This document shows, one piece after another, positions 50,830 through 61,826 of a DNA stretch of 64,000 nt (position 1 is its first letter; each line of letters starts with the position of its first letter). The notes beneath the pieces were generated by a model that saw only the letters and a program-made list of their open reading frames with translations, searched no databases and was not told where the DNA came from. Source of the stretch: Apoda limacodes. Lineage: Eukaryota > Arthropoda > Insecta > Lepidoptera > Limacodidae. A program made the position numbers and the translations under genes. The stretch lies in assembly GCA_946406115.1 (NCBI GenBank), contig OX291542.1, positions 37,281,321 through 37,345,320 on the forward strand, given 5' to 3'.

Positions 50830-52540
50830 ATTTTGGAGTGCTGAATCTGAAGCTGAGGTTTGCAAACAAAATTTCGTGACGGAACATTGACAAAATCGCA
50901 AAAAAAGTGATTTTTTTTTGTACATATTTCCGAATTTTTGCTTAAAACTCTGAAACTATTCACTTTTAGCAAATGGCCTGTTTACAAAAATTAAAGTACT
51001 TAAAATTCTCTACAAATATCAGTATTTAGTTTTTTTTTTTGAAGAACCGTTTGGTCTCAAGTGTGAGTTAAAAAATTGTCATATTTCAGCGGTCTGTGCT
51101 AAACCCACTTTGTACATTCCAAAACTTCATGTTGTATTAAAATGCTGTCAGTTAGTGAATTTTACATAGTTTTTAATTTAATTTCAATAAAGACCGAGGA
51201 CACGAAGAATTCACGTTTTGATTATTCTTTTTATAGTTGAACTTCTTTTTGTTGCTATTATACCTATAGTTAGATTGCAATTGCAAAAAAAGCAAAAGAT
51301 CTCAGTGAAGGACTCTTTACATTCCAACGCAACAATGTGCTAACTTTCTGTAGTATGTGTGTGTAATTTCTTAAAGTTCTGCAGAAGAACTTGCAACCAG
51401 TCATTGAAGCTTTCAAAGAACCTAATGCACATCAAGATGAGATTGCCACAGCAGGAAACAAGTTATTAATAGCTCGATATGGAAAAAAGAGACCAGTCTG
51501 AATGATTTGAGATACAGACAATACGTATCTTCATCATACAAAAATAAGACCAACATTGCCTCATTACACCCCACCGAAGCTGCTGCACGAGAACATTCAC
51601 TGAGAGTTACTATAAGGTGTAACTGTGGTCAAGCCACACCTAACGAGCAACAAAAAGACCCAAATGAGTGGGGGTGGAAAAAACTACCAGTGGTCTCGTG
51701 CCAGTGCCAACCACTTTGGATCCTGCACCAAACTCAATACTTCGGTACATTTCTTGTGAATGTAAAAAAACGTTGAGCTCCCGGAAGACATCTCTGACAT
51801 AGACGTAGAAGAGACTAAAGAAAGAGACAGAGAAAGGAACGAAGAAAGATGCGTACACGATGCGGAAGGTATGTTTAATCTCACAATCTATTTAGCAATC
51901 CTTCACCACACATGATGAAGGATTGCTTAATAGATTGATTGACAAATGATCACAAGTCGCTTTTTCACTACCTGTTTCACTTCCAAACGACCCCTGCCGC
52001 TGACGATGGAACAACCAGAACATATGCCGGAACCCATCGCCACCAAAGAACCTCAGCCAGAACCTTCTAAGAAACAATGGCTCATATAATTTTTAATACT
52101 TGTATTTGCGTTTTTATTTTGTTAGTTCTAACTTTTTTGGATCTGAATTTTTATAATTTCGAGCTTTGTTTTATTTTTTTAAATTACTTGTGCAGACAAC
52201 TGGGAGAAGTTTATCAAATGACAGCATTTTAATAAAAATTAAAGTTTTGGAATGTAAAAAGTGGGATTTTCACAGACCGCTGAAATATGCCAATTTTCAA
52301 CTCGCACTTGAGACCGAACGGTTCTTCTAAAAAAAAGACTAAATACTGATATTTGTTTATATAAATTTTAAGTACTTTAATTTTTGTAAACAGGCCATTT
52401 GCTAAACGTTAATAGTTTCCGAGTTTTAAATAAAAGTCCGGAAAAAAGGTAAAAAGAAATCACTTTTTTTGCGATTTTGTCAATGTTCCGTCACGAAATT
52501 TTGTTAGCAAACCTCAGATTCGTATTCAGCACCCCAAAAT
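50830..52540 (+). mobile_element. DNA transposon with ~325-bp terminal inverted repeats
   Basis: Left arm (50830-51156) and right arm (52212-52540) are reverse complements of each other at about 85% by eye. Both contain ATTTTGGRGTGCTGAAT at the outer end, then GAGGTTTGC.AACAAAATTTCG, GTGACGGAACATTGAC, AAATCGCAAAAAAAGTG, TTAGCAAATGGCCTGTTTAC and ATATTTCAGCGGTCTGTG. The 1.05-kb interior carries a decayed ORF. No transposase catalytic motif is readable, so the superfamily is open. No obvious target duplication. Confidence 0.8.
51370..51790 (+). pseudogene. Internal ORF of the long-TIR transposon, cysteine-type protein of unknown function
   Basis: The frame reads IEAFKEPNAHQDEIATAGNK, LLIARYGKK, SLNDLRYRQYVSSSYKNKT, then NIASLHPTEAAAREHSLRV. 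After one break WGWKKLP, PAPNSILRYISCECKK and the beginning of a cysteine-rich end follow. The LPPTxAAxxxHxxR ... WGW ... LLxxIxCxCKxxC order is one I remember from many repetitive arthropod and cnidarian proteins annotated only as uncharacterised. The frame is broken by a stop near 51500 and a shift near 51690, and the cysteine cluster is cut short. Confidence 0.55.
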
Positions 52541-53030
52541 TAGCAAAGCGGAGAGTAAAAGACCAGCTTTAGCTTTACATATATACCTTAAGATTACGGT
52601 TCTTTACAAAGTAATCCCAAATTTTATAACAGTTCGGATAAATGTTTTCATGATGTAAGGTTACATTATAGACAAAAACTTTAAGCGATAGAAACATTAA
52701 ATAGTGTCATTAAAGAATTACTATTTGTTATTCTTACACCATAGCCCTTTTCTTTTTTCTTACACCAAACTAATATCAGGATCGTACAAAACTGCTATAA
52801 CTATTTAACGTATTATTGTCTTTCGTATTACAGGCGTTAGATGTATGTAAGAGTTATACAACGCATGTAGTGTTTGGTGTTACTACACTCTTAATTAACT
52901 CCGTTGTAGAACCAATGACGTTAATGAAGTTGAACAATAGCCTTATGATATATAAACAACTCTAATATAGCAGATTTATAAGCAATAAGAATTATAGCAA
53001 GTTAATGAATTTGAGATTTGAGGATTCGCT
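52541..53030. other. AT-rich sequence right of the long-TIR transposon
   Basis: No gene or named repeat; see the matching remark for 50346-50829. Confidence 0.3.
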
Positions 53031-53034
53031 GCGC

Positions 53035-53830
53035 GGACAGTGAAGTACCGGCAGTGCTCGTTGCTGTCATTGCTCGGCGTAGACACGGCGTGTTGGTTCG
53101 GCGGTCAGGGAGACCTGATGAAACGGCTGACCGCTGGCCGCCCGCATGTTGAACGGGTTCCCGAACCCAGGGATCACTTAATCTCCGCCCTGGGAGGCTG
53201 ATCCGCCAACCGCTGTTTAGTCTCTGAAGTAGTAGTCGTGCCGGAGAAGGAGACCGGAGTGGACCCGGCTACTACAACAGAGGGGGATCAGGGTCCCTTC
53301 CGCCCGCCGTGCCAGCAACCGTATCATCTGTGGCGAGCTTCGGTAGTCTTAGTACTGCACCTTTATGAATCCTCATCCTTAGTCTTAGTAACTTTTTTTT
53401 ATATATAATGGCCATGACAACGAATAGGAAAAGAGTTTTAACAGCGGCTACTCCATCCACATATAATGTGGATTTTTGCAACATCAGGGGTATTCACGCA
53501 AATCTTAACGCAGTCCACCACCATCTAGAGACTGCGCAGCCGACCATTCTTTTTTTAACAGAGACGCAGATATCCTGCCCGGCCGACACATCATCATACT
53601 TATCCCGGCTACACACTCGAACACAATTTTATGAGTCGTGCTGGTGTATGTATGTTCGTCCGGGAGGATATCTGCTGTCACCGCCTTCATAGCCTTCGGC
53701 GGCCACACTCGTATCTATGCGTGCCTATACAGGTCTCATAGCAGTGACACGGACGTAACTCGACTCTTCACGCACCTGAGTTTGACGACTGACAAAGTTC
53801 TAGAGCAATATGTGTGACGTCCAATATCTG
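53035..53830 (+). mobile_element. LINE 5' end: GC-rich leader and start of the endonuclease
   Basis: A GC-rich leader (GTAGACACGGCGTGTTGG, GAACGGGTTCCCGAACCCAG) is followed at 53408 by a frame reading YNVDFCNIRGIHANLNAVHH, then ETAQPTILFLTETQISCPAD. That is the start of an AP-type endonuclease. After a shift SRAGVCMFVREDI continues it. The copy ends around 53830, before the catalytic GDFN. It is probably the 5' end of LINE-A or a relative, because the style of protein matches, but the two do not overlap here. Confidence 0.7.
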
Positions 53831-54167
53831 TACTGATATGCATGTGTTGCGTAATAACAAAGCTTTTTAATACGAAAACATTGGAAATCAAAAAAAAAAA
53901 ATATAGTGTACCTCAACAGTTTAGGTGTTGATATTTGTGGTGTATCGTTATTTGGTGATTTAAAGTGTTAAAAAAAAATGTATTAAAATTTTTGCTTATC
54001 GGAAAATAACAATTTTTGATCAGTGGGTAGCCATCAGATTTTGCAAAAACTATTACGAAAAGCAACGATCCATAGTGCCCTCTAGTAAAATTGACTGGTC
54101 TGGACTTAAACCACGGTAGACTGCCATCTTTAGGCCAAGTACTGCACTTTTAAGGTCAAACAAAATC
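53831..54167. other. Nup133 intron 5, likely 5' leader of the ORF1 element
   Basis: AT-rich, ending AGGCCAAGTACTGCACTTTT before the ORF1 start. No coding. Confidence 0.3.
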
Positions 54168-55136
54168 ATGTTAAATTGCGGCGGATGCAGTAAGGTGATT
54201 TCGACTACAGAGGGTGCCAAATGTGGAAAATGTTCAATTCTTTATCATTGAGGTTGCGTCGGACTTCCGGATTTGGGATCTATCAATCAAAAATGGATGT
54301 GTCCAGAGTGTAAGAAAAATATACCAAGAGATAATAACCCAGGCACGCCGGTGAGAGGACTTCCTAGTAACGAATCGAATCCCGGGACTTCTGTTTCTTT
54401 AACAAAAGTTGAAGATTACCTCGCTGACGATTGCAAAACTTAAATTGGACGAGAAATTAGATTATTTCGCGAAGAAATAAAGGGTTTTCGAGAAGACATT
54501 AAATTGCTCCACACTGAAATGCATGATTTAAAGAACTCTCTATCTACCAATAATTTACGGTACGGTACATCCAGTATTGGAGTCAAAAGTGTAGAGTTTA
54601 GAAAACCAATCCGAGGAGAGAACTCCAAGCAAAACTTTAGCATTAGAATCTGTTAAAAACAGAATTAAAACGAAAGAGATCAAGTGTTATTGGAGAGCGA
54701 TATCGAAATCTCAAATATTCCAGAACAGAACGTAGAAAACCTAAGTCACTTGGTTATGGCGATTGGTACGAAATTAGGAATAACTATTGAGGAGCGGGAC
54801 GTCGTGTATGCGGAGCGCGTCGGGGCGCGTCGTGGGAAAGTGGAAGGGGAACCGGCTGCGCGGCCGCGGCCGCTCGTCGTGCGGGGCCACTACCGCAGAC
54901 ATAGGCATCCCTGGGGATGCGCGCGCGTTCTATGTTAAAGAGAGACTTACGCGGATCAACCGACAATTGTTCTTCTCGGCCCGAGACGGCGCGCACCGAC
55001 TTCAATAGAAGTTTGTTTGGACCAGGCGGGGTCGGATTTATGCTAGACAGGAACCAGGAAACGCCGCTATGTGGCTACGATCTGAACAAGATATTAATCG
55101 GGTTTTTGGTACGAACGCACGTAGAGATTTGCAATA
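54168..55136 (+). mobile_element. LINE ORF1 with PHD finger and coiled coil (pseudogene)
   Basis: From ATG 54168 the frame gives a PHD finger: CGGC near residue 4, C..C near 23-26, H then (after a stop) GC, and WMCPEC. The linker NIPRDNNPGTPVRGLP follows, then a coiled coil (EIRLFREEIKGFREDIKLLH, EMHDLKNSL). After frame breaks a C-terminal domain reads ISNIPEQNVENLSHLVMAIG, YVKERLTRINRQLFF and RVFGTNARRDLQ before TAA. PHD fingers occur in ORF1 of CR1-type LINEs, so an RNA-binding ORF1 role is the natural reading. No reverse transcriptase follows on this strand. The PHD cysteines are intact, but a stop replaces the residue after the histidine. Confidence 0.72.
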
Positions 55137-55375
55137 ATGTAAACAACCATATTGTATTTTGTTTTTTTGTATTTTTACATAATAATAATAGTACAAAAAC
55201 CTTTATATTTGTCAAAACTTTATGCATTATAATTGCATTTAATTTTATAAATGGTGTTAGGGTTTGTATGTAATTAAAATCATAGGTAAAATTAATGAAT
55301 TATATATCTAACAAAAGATGTGTACATTTAAATCCATGATAAAATTGGGCGTGCGTGTCGGTCGATTGCCGACGG

Positions 55376-58300
55376 CTAAGTGTTGGAGTGAGGCGCTCGC
55401 GAGAGGGCGCCCGGGAAGTCTCGGAGAAGTCGGGCCGGTTCTTCATCGTATTTGCATAAACAATCTCCGCCTCCATGAGAGTAGAATCCTCTCCTGGTTA
55501 AGGTAGATCGACGAGAGTACAAATCTTGTTGATAGCTCCTTATGACTCCTTTGCTAGTCCTTATATCAGCAACTCTACAAGCACCATCAGATCCAGGATA
55601 AATTGCGGTAATCCTTCCCATAGGCCATTTTAATGGAGGATTATTTTCATCTGTGATGAGAACTAACTGATCAGTCTTGATGTCGGGCTGTCTGTTCTTC
55701 CACTTCGTTCGTCGTTGAAGTTCACATATGTACTCGCGGATCCATATATTCCATATGTGCTGTCTGGCTTGCTCTATGCGAGCATAGCTATGAAGACGGT
55801 CAGGATTAGCCTCTTGCAAGTCGAGGGCAGGAAGTGACGTGAGTGGTCTTCCTATGAGAAAGTGCCCGGGGGTTAACGGACAAAGGTCATTGGAACTGAG
55901 GACAATGGAACTAGCGGCCTCGAGTTCAAAATAGCTTCTATTTGGCAAAATAATGTAGGGAGCTCTTCAAAAGAGAAATGAGCGTTACCAGCAACCCTTT
56001 TTAAATGGTATTTTGCTGACTTCACAGCTGCCTCATAAAGGCCCCCAAAATTAGGGAAATATACAGGGGAAAAATTAAATTTAATGCCTTGTATATTGAA
56101 AAACTTTCGCATTGCGAGAGTTGAGCTAACTTTGACTCAGAACGTTTTAAGTCTTCTACAGTAAAAGGTCCGGTTTTCTTAATTTTTTGCTTATAAATGT
56201 CAATAAACCTATAAATATAAGCAAGAACACGACGTATTTTATAAAAACTTGAAAAACGATTAAAGTCAATTATTGATTTTTGAGATGTATCAATAGGCGT
56301 TAAATGCACTCTTACCTCAGGTAAGCTAGTTTGGATATCTCTATTTTGCTGATCAGGCCACTGTTCTTGTGTACTTTTAAGGTATGCAGGGCCATCCCAC
56401 CACAACGATAGATCCAATATCTTTTCGGGGCACAAGCCGCGTGAAGCAATATCGGCCGGGTTTGAGGATGATGGAACAAATCTCCAGTCACTATCTACAC
56501 ACAACTCATTTACCTCAGCAACACGATGAGATACGAATGTACTCAACTTGTGTGGAGGAGTACGTAGCCAGCTCAGGACAACGTTTGAGTCGCTCCAAAA
56601 TGTCTTAACGTCTATATAAAAGCGCAATGAATCTGTTACCTTTTTACATAAACGAGCAGCTAATACTGCACCACACAAATCGAGCCTGGGTATGGTTGTA
56701 GTCTTTAAAGGGGCCACCTTTGATTTGGCACAAAGAAGTCGCACTATAATATGACCTAGCGCATCACTCGAACGCACATATACGCATGCAGCATACGCCT
56801 TTTGTGATGCATCTGGAAAGGTGTGCAACTAAATTTTTATTGGATTAGAACAAATGGCTGGGCGTGACAACTGCTCTAGATATTTTATATTCTGAATAAA
56901 TTTAAGCCATATTTCGGAAACGTCGTCAGGTATCGGGTCATCCCAATCAAGCTTTTGCAGCCAGAGTTGTTGTAGGATAAGTTTGCAAGTAATAATGCAA
57001 ACGCTTATTAATCCTAAAGGATCAAATATTGTTGATGTAACTGACAAAACTATACGTTTTGTAAGTTTTTTTTTTTTTTTTTTATACCACTAAGGTGGCA
57101 AATAAGCTAACGGTCCGCCTGATGGTAAGCGGTCACCGTAGCCTATGGACGCTTGCAACACCAGGGGTATCACTTGCGCGTTGCCGACCCTTCAGAAATC
57201 TAATAACTTCTTTCTTGAAGATCTCCATATTGTAGTCCTTGCAGAAAACCTTGGCAGGGAGCTCATTCCACAACTTAAGCGTCCGCGGGAGGAAGTTTCT
57301 CTGAAACCGCACTGTACGCGACCATTTAGGTTCTAAAGTGTGAGAATAAATTTCCTGCTGATGGCGAGCGGTGCGATGGTAGAAAGTAGCCGTGGGCATC
57401 ATTTCGAACAATTCCTCAGAACACAACCCATTGTACAAGCGGTAGAATACACACAGTGAGGCAAAGTCTCTCCTCAGACTTAAGGGCTTGATACCGCAAG
57501 TGAGTTTGGAATCGTCGACAATTCTCACAGCCCGTCGTTGAACCGAGTCAAAAGGGTCAACCTGGTATCCGGGTGCACCTGCCCAGAGATGGCAGCAGCC
57601 CTCGGGCACTCCGTAAAATGGCAACTTCGATAGAAGACCCCGGTGCAGACCCGATCGAACGCCTTCGCTATGTCCAGGCTACATGCCAATGCCTCCCCCT
57701 GACTCTCAATGGCTAGTGCCCATCGGTGTGTGAGATACACTAGAAGGTCACCAGTCGAGCGACCGTGGCGAAAGCCATATTGACGGTCACTGACCAGATC
57801 GTGTACTTCTAGGTATCTTAGAAGCTGTGTGTTGATCACACGCTCCATCACCTTAGAGAGGAGAGAGGTACTAGCGATAGGCCTGTAATTCGATGGATTT
57901 GATCTATCGCCCTTTTTGGGCACCGGGTGCACATTCGCAGTCTTCCATGAAGACTGAAATTGCCTAGTGTGGTAAGAAAGCGCGAAGAGGCGCGTGAGTA
58001 CAGGACATAACTCAGGAGCACACTGCTTAAGCACCACTGCTGGTATACCGTCTGGCCCACTCGACTTATGAACGTCTAGAGAAAGCAACGCCCGCCTGAC
58101 CTCCCGCTGCGTTATGGAGATTTCCGGCATGGTTTTACCGCACCACGGTATAGTAGGTGGTCGGCGCCTTCATCGTTCATGTTCGAGTTCGAGGCAAAGA
58201 GATGTATGATTTTCATGCATATTTTTAGTGATCTAGCCACTGATATAAGGATATGGTCTGAATTAGGATCCCATTCGATACCTAATGTATTAATCACGGT

Positions 58301-58487
58301 TGAAATTTTTAAAGTTTCTTGTTTGTGTTTAAGGTTAGAGTCTTTTGAAATTGAGTTTAACAATGACTGACAGTTACTTTTTACCTTACGTAAATTAAAA
58401 CCTGCCGATTGTAATTGTTCCGTGACGTTTTTATAAATGTTGTTTAGTTCATTTTCATCGCAATGTCCCGTAATGATGTCATCAATA
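55376..58487 (-). mobile_element. BEL/Pao retrotransposon (second family), interrupted by LINE-A and by Gypsy
   Basis: Read from right to left on the minus strand. The reverse transcriptase from IDDIITG (58487) runs through ELNNIYKNVTEQLQSAGFNL and TLGIEWDPNSD, is interrupted by LINE-A, then resumes with SVTSTIFDPLGLISV. The RNase H-like region reads HTFPDASQKAYAACVYVR, TIPRLDLCGAVLAARL, FWSDSNVVLSWLR and NPADIASRGL. The integrase core is deleted near 56125, leaving FSPVYFPNFGGLYEAAVKSA, ILNSRPL and the BEL-specific C-terminal domain (LTPGHFLIGRPL, WPMGRITAIYPGSDG). Its gag and protease must lie beyond the Gypsy element, outside the window. Confidence 0.9.
57065..58165 (-). mobile_element. 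LINE-A copy inside the BEL reverse transcriptase, with internal deletion
   Basis: A poly-T tract (57065-57083) marks the A tail. The protein begins PPTIPWCGKTMPEISITQ and LDVHKSSGPDGIPAVVLKQ, and carries YRPIASTSLLSKVMERV, QYGFRHGRSTGDLLVYLTH and [10 protein letters not shown]. At GVPEG it jumps to [12 protein letters not shown], losing the palm with the YADD box, then runs unbroken to [20 protein letters not shown]. The deletion joins two CAGCAG/CCCTCGGGC points near 57600. BEL coding continues on both sides, so the insertion is younger than BEL. Confidence 0.9.
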
Positions 58488-58764
58488 TGTGTAGATAAGT
58501 GGGTACACGTTGATTAGAAGATTGTCTCTTTGCATATATATCAGAAGGATGTTTAAATAAAAATCATTTTAGAATAATAATGTTGTATATTAACGTAACT
58601 TATGTCTAGTTACATATGGCTAGGCACGATAGAGTACATAGACAAGCCTATGTCTATAAGGGCACGCGGTCCGTTGACGACTGGCGATGCAATATGCATC
58701 AGCCAGTATCGAGGTGATTGTGTGACGTCATGACTCGTACTAGCGATGATGTCATGTCGCCACA
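58488..58764 (-). repeat. 3' LTR of the Gypsy element
   Basis: 277 bp with TGTG/CACA ends. On the minus strand it starts TGTGGCGACATGAC and ends TTATCTACACA. A purine tract AAAAAAGGGCGGGGATTGA precedes it on that strand. Confidence 0.9.
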
Positions 58765-58784
58765 TCAATCCCCGCCCTTTTTTC
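58765..58784 (-). promoter_or_regulatory. Polypurine tract of the Gypsy element
   Basis: On the minus strand AAAAAAGGGCGGGGATTGA directly abuts the 3' LTR, as needed for plus-strand DNA priming in LTR retrotransposons. Confidence 0.8.
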
Positions 58785-59691
58785 AAAAATTTATACAGTA
58801 AATTTTTATAAAATCATTTCTTGGTTCCGAGTAAACCCTGATTTACAATAACTTGCATTGTAGTTAAGTTATGAATGAGTTATAATTGAACGTTTATCTA
58901 ACTCTTAATATGTTAAAGTTGTAAGTCTATTTCCTTACATTTCTAGTCTGTTACATTACTACCTATAAAATGCAATAAAAATGATTAATAAAACTCTATA
59001 ATTAATACTAAAATCGTGCCTTGTGCCTTTGTTGGGTGCACGGTTGTGCACAAGCCAAGTTTAACTCCTTATTATTACTTAGTTAATTTTCTTAACTACG
59101 TTAGTAACATTTTTTCTTAGTGTCTAGGTTAATTACCTTTTATGTATTACATATGTTATATAAAATTAGGCTATTCAAATTTTTGTCTGACTCTTTATCA
59201 CGGCGTTTTGGGCTATAACTAGCTCGTTGCTAGTTTGCTCTTTGCTTTGCTGTTTTTATTCTTTTTAACTTCTTTTTTTAACAAATAATTGAATAAAATG
59301 ATTGCAACAATGATTTGTTATGACTACACAGTTACAATATTAAAATGATAGATTTAATATATATCGTTACTGTTTATAATGTAACTTTCTGCACGTTTAA
59401 GTAAAATCCTACTTTAATTAAGTAGGTTAAGATAATGTAAATATGTACAGTTTGCTTAAATGATGACAGTTATTTTTTTGTTACATTTATTGGTTGCGAA
59501 ACCGAGTTGGTTACGTAACTCGCCTGCCACTGCTGGTATAGGCTAAGGGTGATCCTTGATTACCATCTTGTATGGCTGGCTTATTACTAGTTAACTTAAA
59601 TTGTACCGTTTTTTTCTTATTACTAGTGGTAAGTTCCGGATTATTCGCTGATTTGAGCTCTTCGTTCAACAAGTAAGCGGGTTTCAACATA
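58785..59691 (-). other. Gypsy 3' non-coding segment before the LTR
   Basis: About 900 bp between the polypurine tract and the integrase end are AT-rich with no frame. This is long for a Gypsy element and might contain another small insertion, but no boundary is visible. Confidence 0.4.
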
Positions 59692-60787
59692 TCAACTGCA
59701 CTGCCTACCTTGGTACTGTATTAAAAAATATTTATCGCTTCGTTCCACTACTGCATATGGGCCTTCATACGGGTGTTGCAATGGCTTTTTGACCATGTCA
59801 GTCCTAACAAAGACGTGAGTGCAACTCGCCAGATCGGTGTGAACAAATATTGGTTTTGACGCGGTATATCCGTCAGGTCGTGGTTTAAATTTTGCTATTG
59901 TCTCCCGTAGGTTCTGCATGAACTCATACGGAGAGTCAATACGTTCATTGCTCGTGCTGTAGAAATCAGCTGGCAGTTTATTGTCCGTCCTTATGTCAGT
60001 TCAGCTGAACTAACCTGTGTCTTTGTGTTTGGTGTAGCACGTAATCCTAACAGGACAGTTGGTAATTCGTCGACACACGACTTTTCGTTCAATTTGGCCA
60101 TCAGTGCAGCCTTGAAAGTTCTGTGGAACCTTTCCACAATACCATTTGACTGTGCATGATACGGTGTGGTTCGTTTTTTGTGTATGCCACAGAACTTCAT
60201 GGGGTGTGAAAATAGATTGGACTCGAACTAGGTTCCCTGGTCCGTGGTGAGACAGTTGGGTGAACCAAATCGACATATCCATCCCTCATAAATAGTCCTA
60301 GCGATTGTGCTCGCTGTGATGTCTTTCGTTGGAAAGACTTCTGGCCATCCGGTTGCACGATCAATGGCTGTTACGCAATACCTATAACCATCCTGCGACG
60401 TAGGTAGCGTAATTATGACTACGTGTATGTGCTGGAACCGTTAAGTTGGGGCGAAAACTCTGAAACAGTGTGCTTTGTCACCTTTGATTTTTGGCAATGT
60501 AGGCAGGTCCTTGCCAATAGGCCTGTTTCACGATTCATGTTCTTCCAGAAGAACTTATCAGCCACCATTTTTTGGCTGGTGCGAATACCGGGATGACTTA
60601 AGTTATGTATCGCGTTAAAAGCTTGCCTGAACGCGATAGGTAGGTATGGCCTTTGTTTACCGGTTGATATCTGACAGTATATCTCAATGTTAGTACCGGG
60701 TAAACTTATTTTTTTTATCTCAGCTTTTGTGCCGTCAGCCAACAATTTCTCTAGTTCCCTGTCTGACTCTTGAGCCTTTTGTTACTC
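59692..60787 (-). pseudogene. Gypsy integrase region
   Basis: The H2C2 zinc-binding domain is clear (AIHNLSHPGIRTSQKMVADK, then CLHCQKSK near 60500). The core follows in two frames. The DRATGWPEVFPTK stretch near 60345 carries the first catalytic aspartate, and TTDQGT near 60235 the second. NGIVERFHRTFKAAL near 60135 carries the catalytic glutamate. The C-terminal part ends with KKPLQHPYEGPYAVVE and FLIQYQG. Two frameshifts break it. Integrase joins the cDNA copy to host DNA. Confidence 0.85.
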
Positions 60788-60789
60788 TT

Positions 60790-61335
60790 GATAAATTCAA
60801 TATAATTTATTCAGTTTAGGCTACAATAATTTCTTTTCTCCCTTTCTCTTACAGCGTCCAATTCAAATATTGGAAAATGCCCTCCCTATCATAAAAGGAC
60901 ACTTTCCATTACAAACATAAAAAAAACATGAAATATAAAGCACAAGCACAACATAAAAAAGTATCTAATATAAACAAAAGACAGTTTATGTATTCATCAC
61001 TAAGAAATAATCAATGTCTTACAGTATTAATAAACAAAACAAAAAAGTAAGACTAAATACTAAGAATACAAAGAAGTTTGCAAGAGCAGCCCAGCCTCCA
61101 CAGGCGGCACCCGTGACACATGAATCAGCCATCGCTTCGCTCAACCATGTTTTAGGGAACGTAACGATCCGACACACACGCCACCACCGCAGAGACACTT
61201 TGAGAGAGCATGACACACTCAAGCAACTCCAATAAAACTTCGATTGTACTAGTTACAATGTGTGTAGTAAAGGAACAAAATATAAGAGGAGAAGATTGGA
61301 AGGTTCGTAATGCTTTACTACCGAGAATATATATA
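60790..61335 (-). mobile_element. Unclassified insertion inside the Gypsy element
   Basis: About 545 bp interrupt the Gypsy reading between TCPTVIDY (RNase H/integrase spacer, near 61345) and AQESDRELEKLLADG (near 60770). On the minus strand it ends TTATTGTAGCCTAAACTGAA and TAAATTATATTGAATTTATC, which resembles the A-rich 3' end of a LINE or SINE. Its own family is not recognised. Confidence 0.6.
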
Positions 61336-61344
61336 TATAGTCAA

Positions 61345-61730
61345 TGACAGTGGGACAAGTGACTGTTTCCACTCTAGAAAGTGTATCAGCAACTTGGTTC
61401 CCGCTCGCCGGTATGTGACTGATGTCCGTGTTGACAGTTATCGGACGCGTCGGTCATTAGGGCCATAGCTGCGTCCGGTTTCGGGTAACACAGCGTTGCA
61501 GCGTTTTGTAAACATATTTTGCAAGCCACAAATGCTGCCTCAGCTTCCTTTGTCCACACAATGGGCGTTTTGTCACGCTTCTTGGACTTGCTTAGGTATG
61601 TGTGTAATTCGGCTTGCAATGCTGTGGCTTTAGGTAAATGTGACCTGTAAAAATTGACCATGCCGAGGAATCTGCGTAACTGTTTCACGGTCTTATATTG
61701 GAAAATCCATTTTGGCTTGAACTTTGTCAT
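61345..61730 (-). pseudogene. Gypsy RNase H with the middle deleted
   Basis: LRRFLGMVNFYRSHLPKATA and WTKEAEAAFVACK lead into ALMTDASDN, which holds the first RNase H aspartate. The sequence then jumps, out of frame, to NTDISHIPASGNQVADTLSR, the domain end. Roughly 90 residues are missing. Confidence 0.8.
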
Positions 61731-61826
61731 TCAATGGCCTTATACCTTTTTCAGAGACCTCGTAACCTAAGAACTCTTTTCTTTTGTCCAAACATGCACT
61801 TCGTTAAATTAACGGTTATTCCTAAT

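Noticed and set aside
53035..53110. Possible further Nup133 exon
   Set aside because: The stretch is GC-rich like Nup133 exons, but it has no propeller similarity, begins with a stop in the required phase, and continues into a LINE leader.
60010..60282. Separate 90-codon protein
   Set aside because: It is an alternate frame of the frameshifted Gypsy integrase core.
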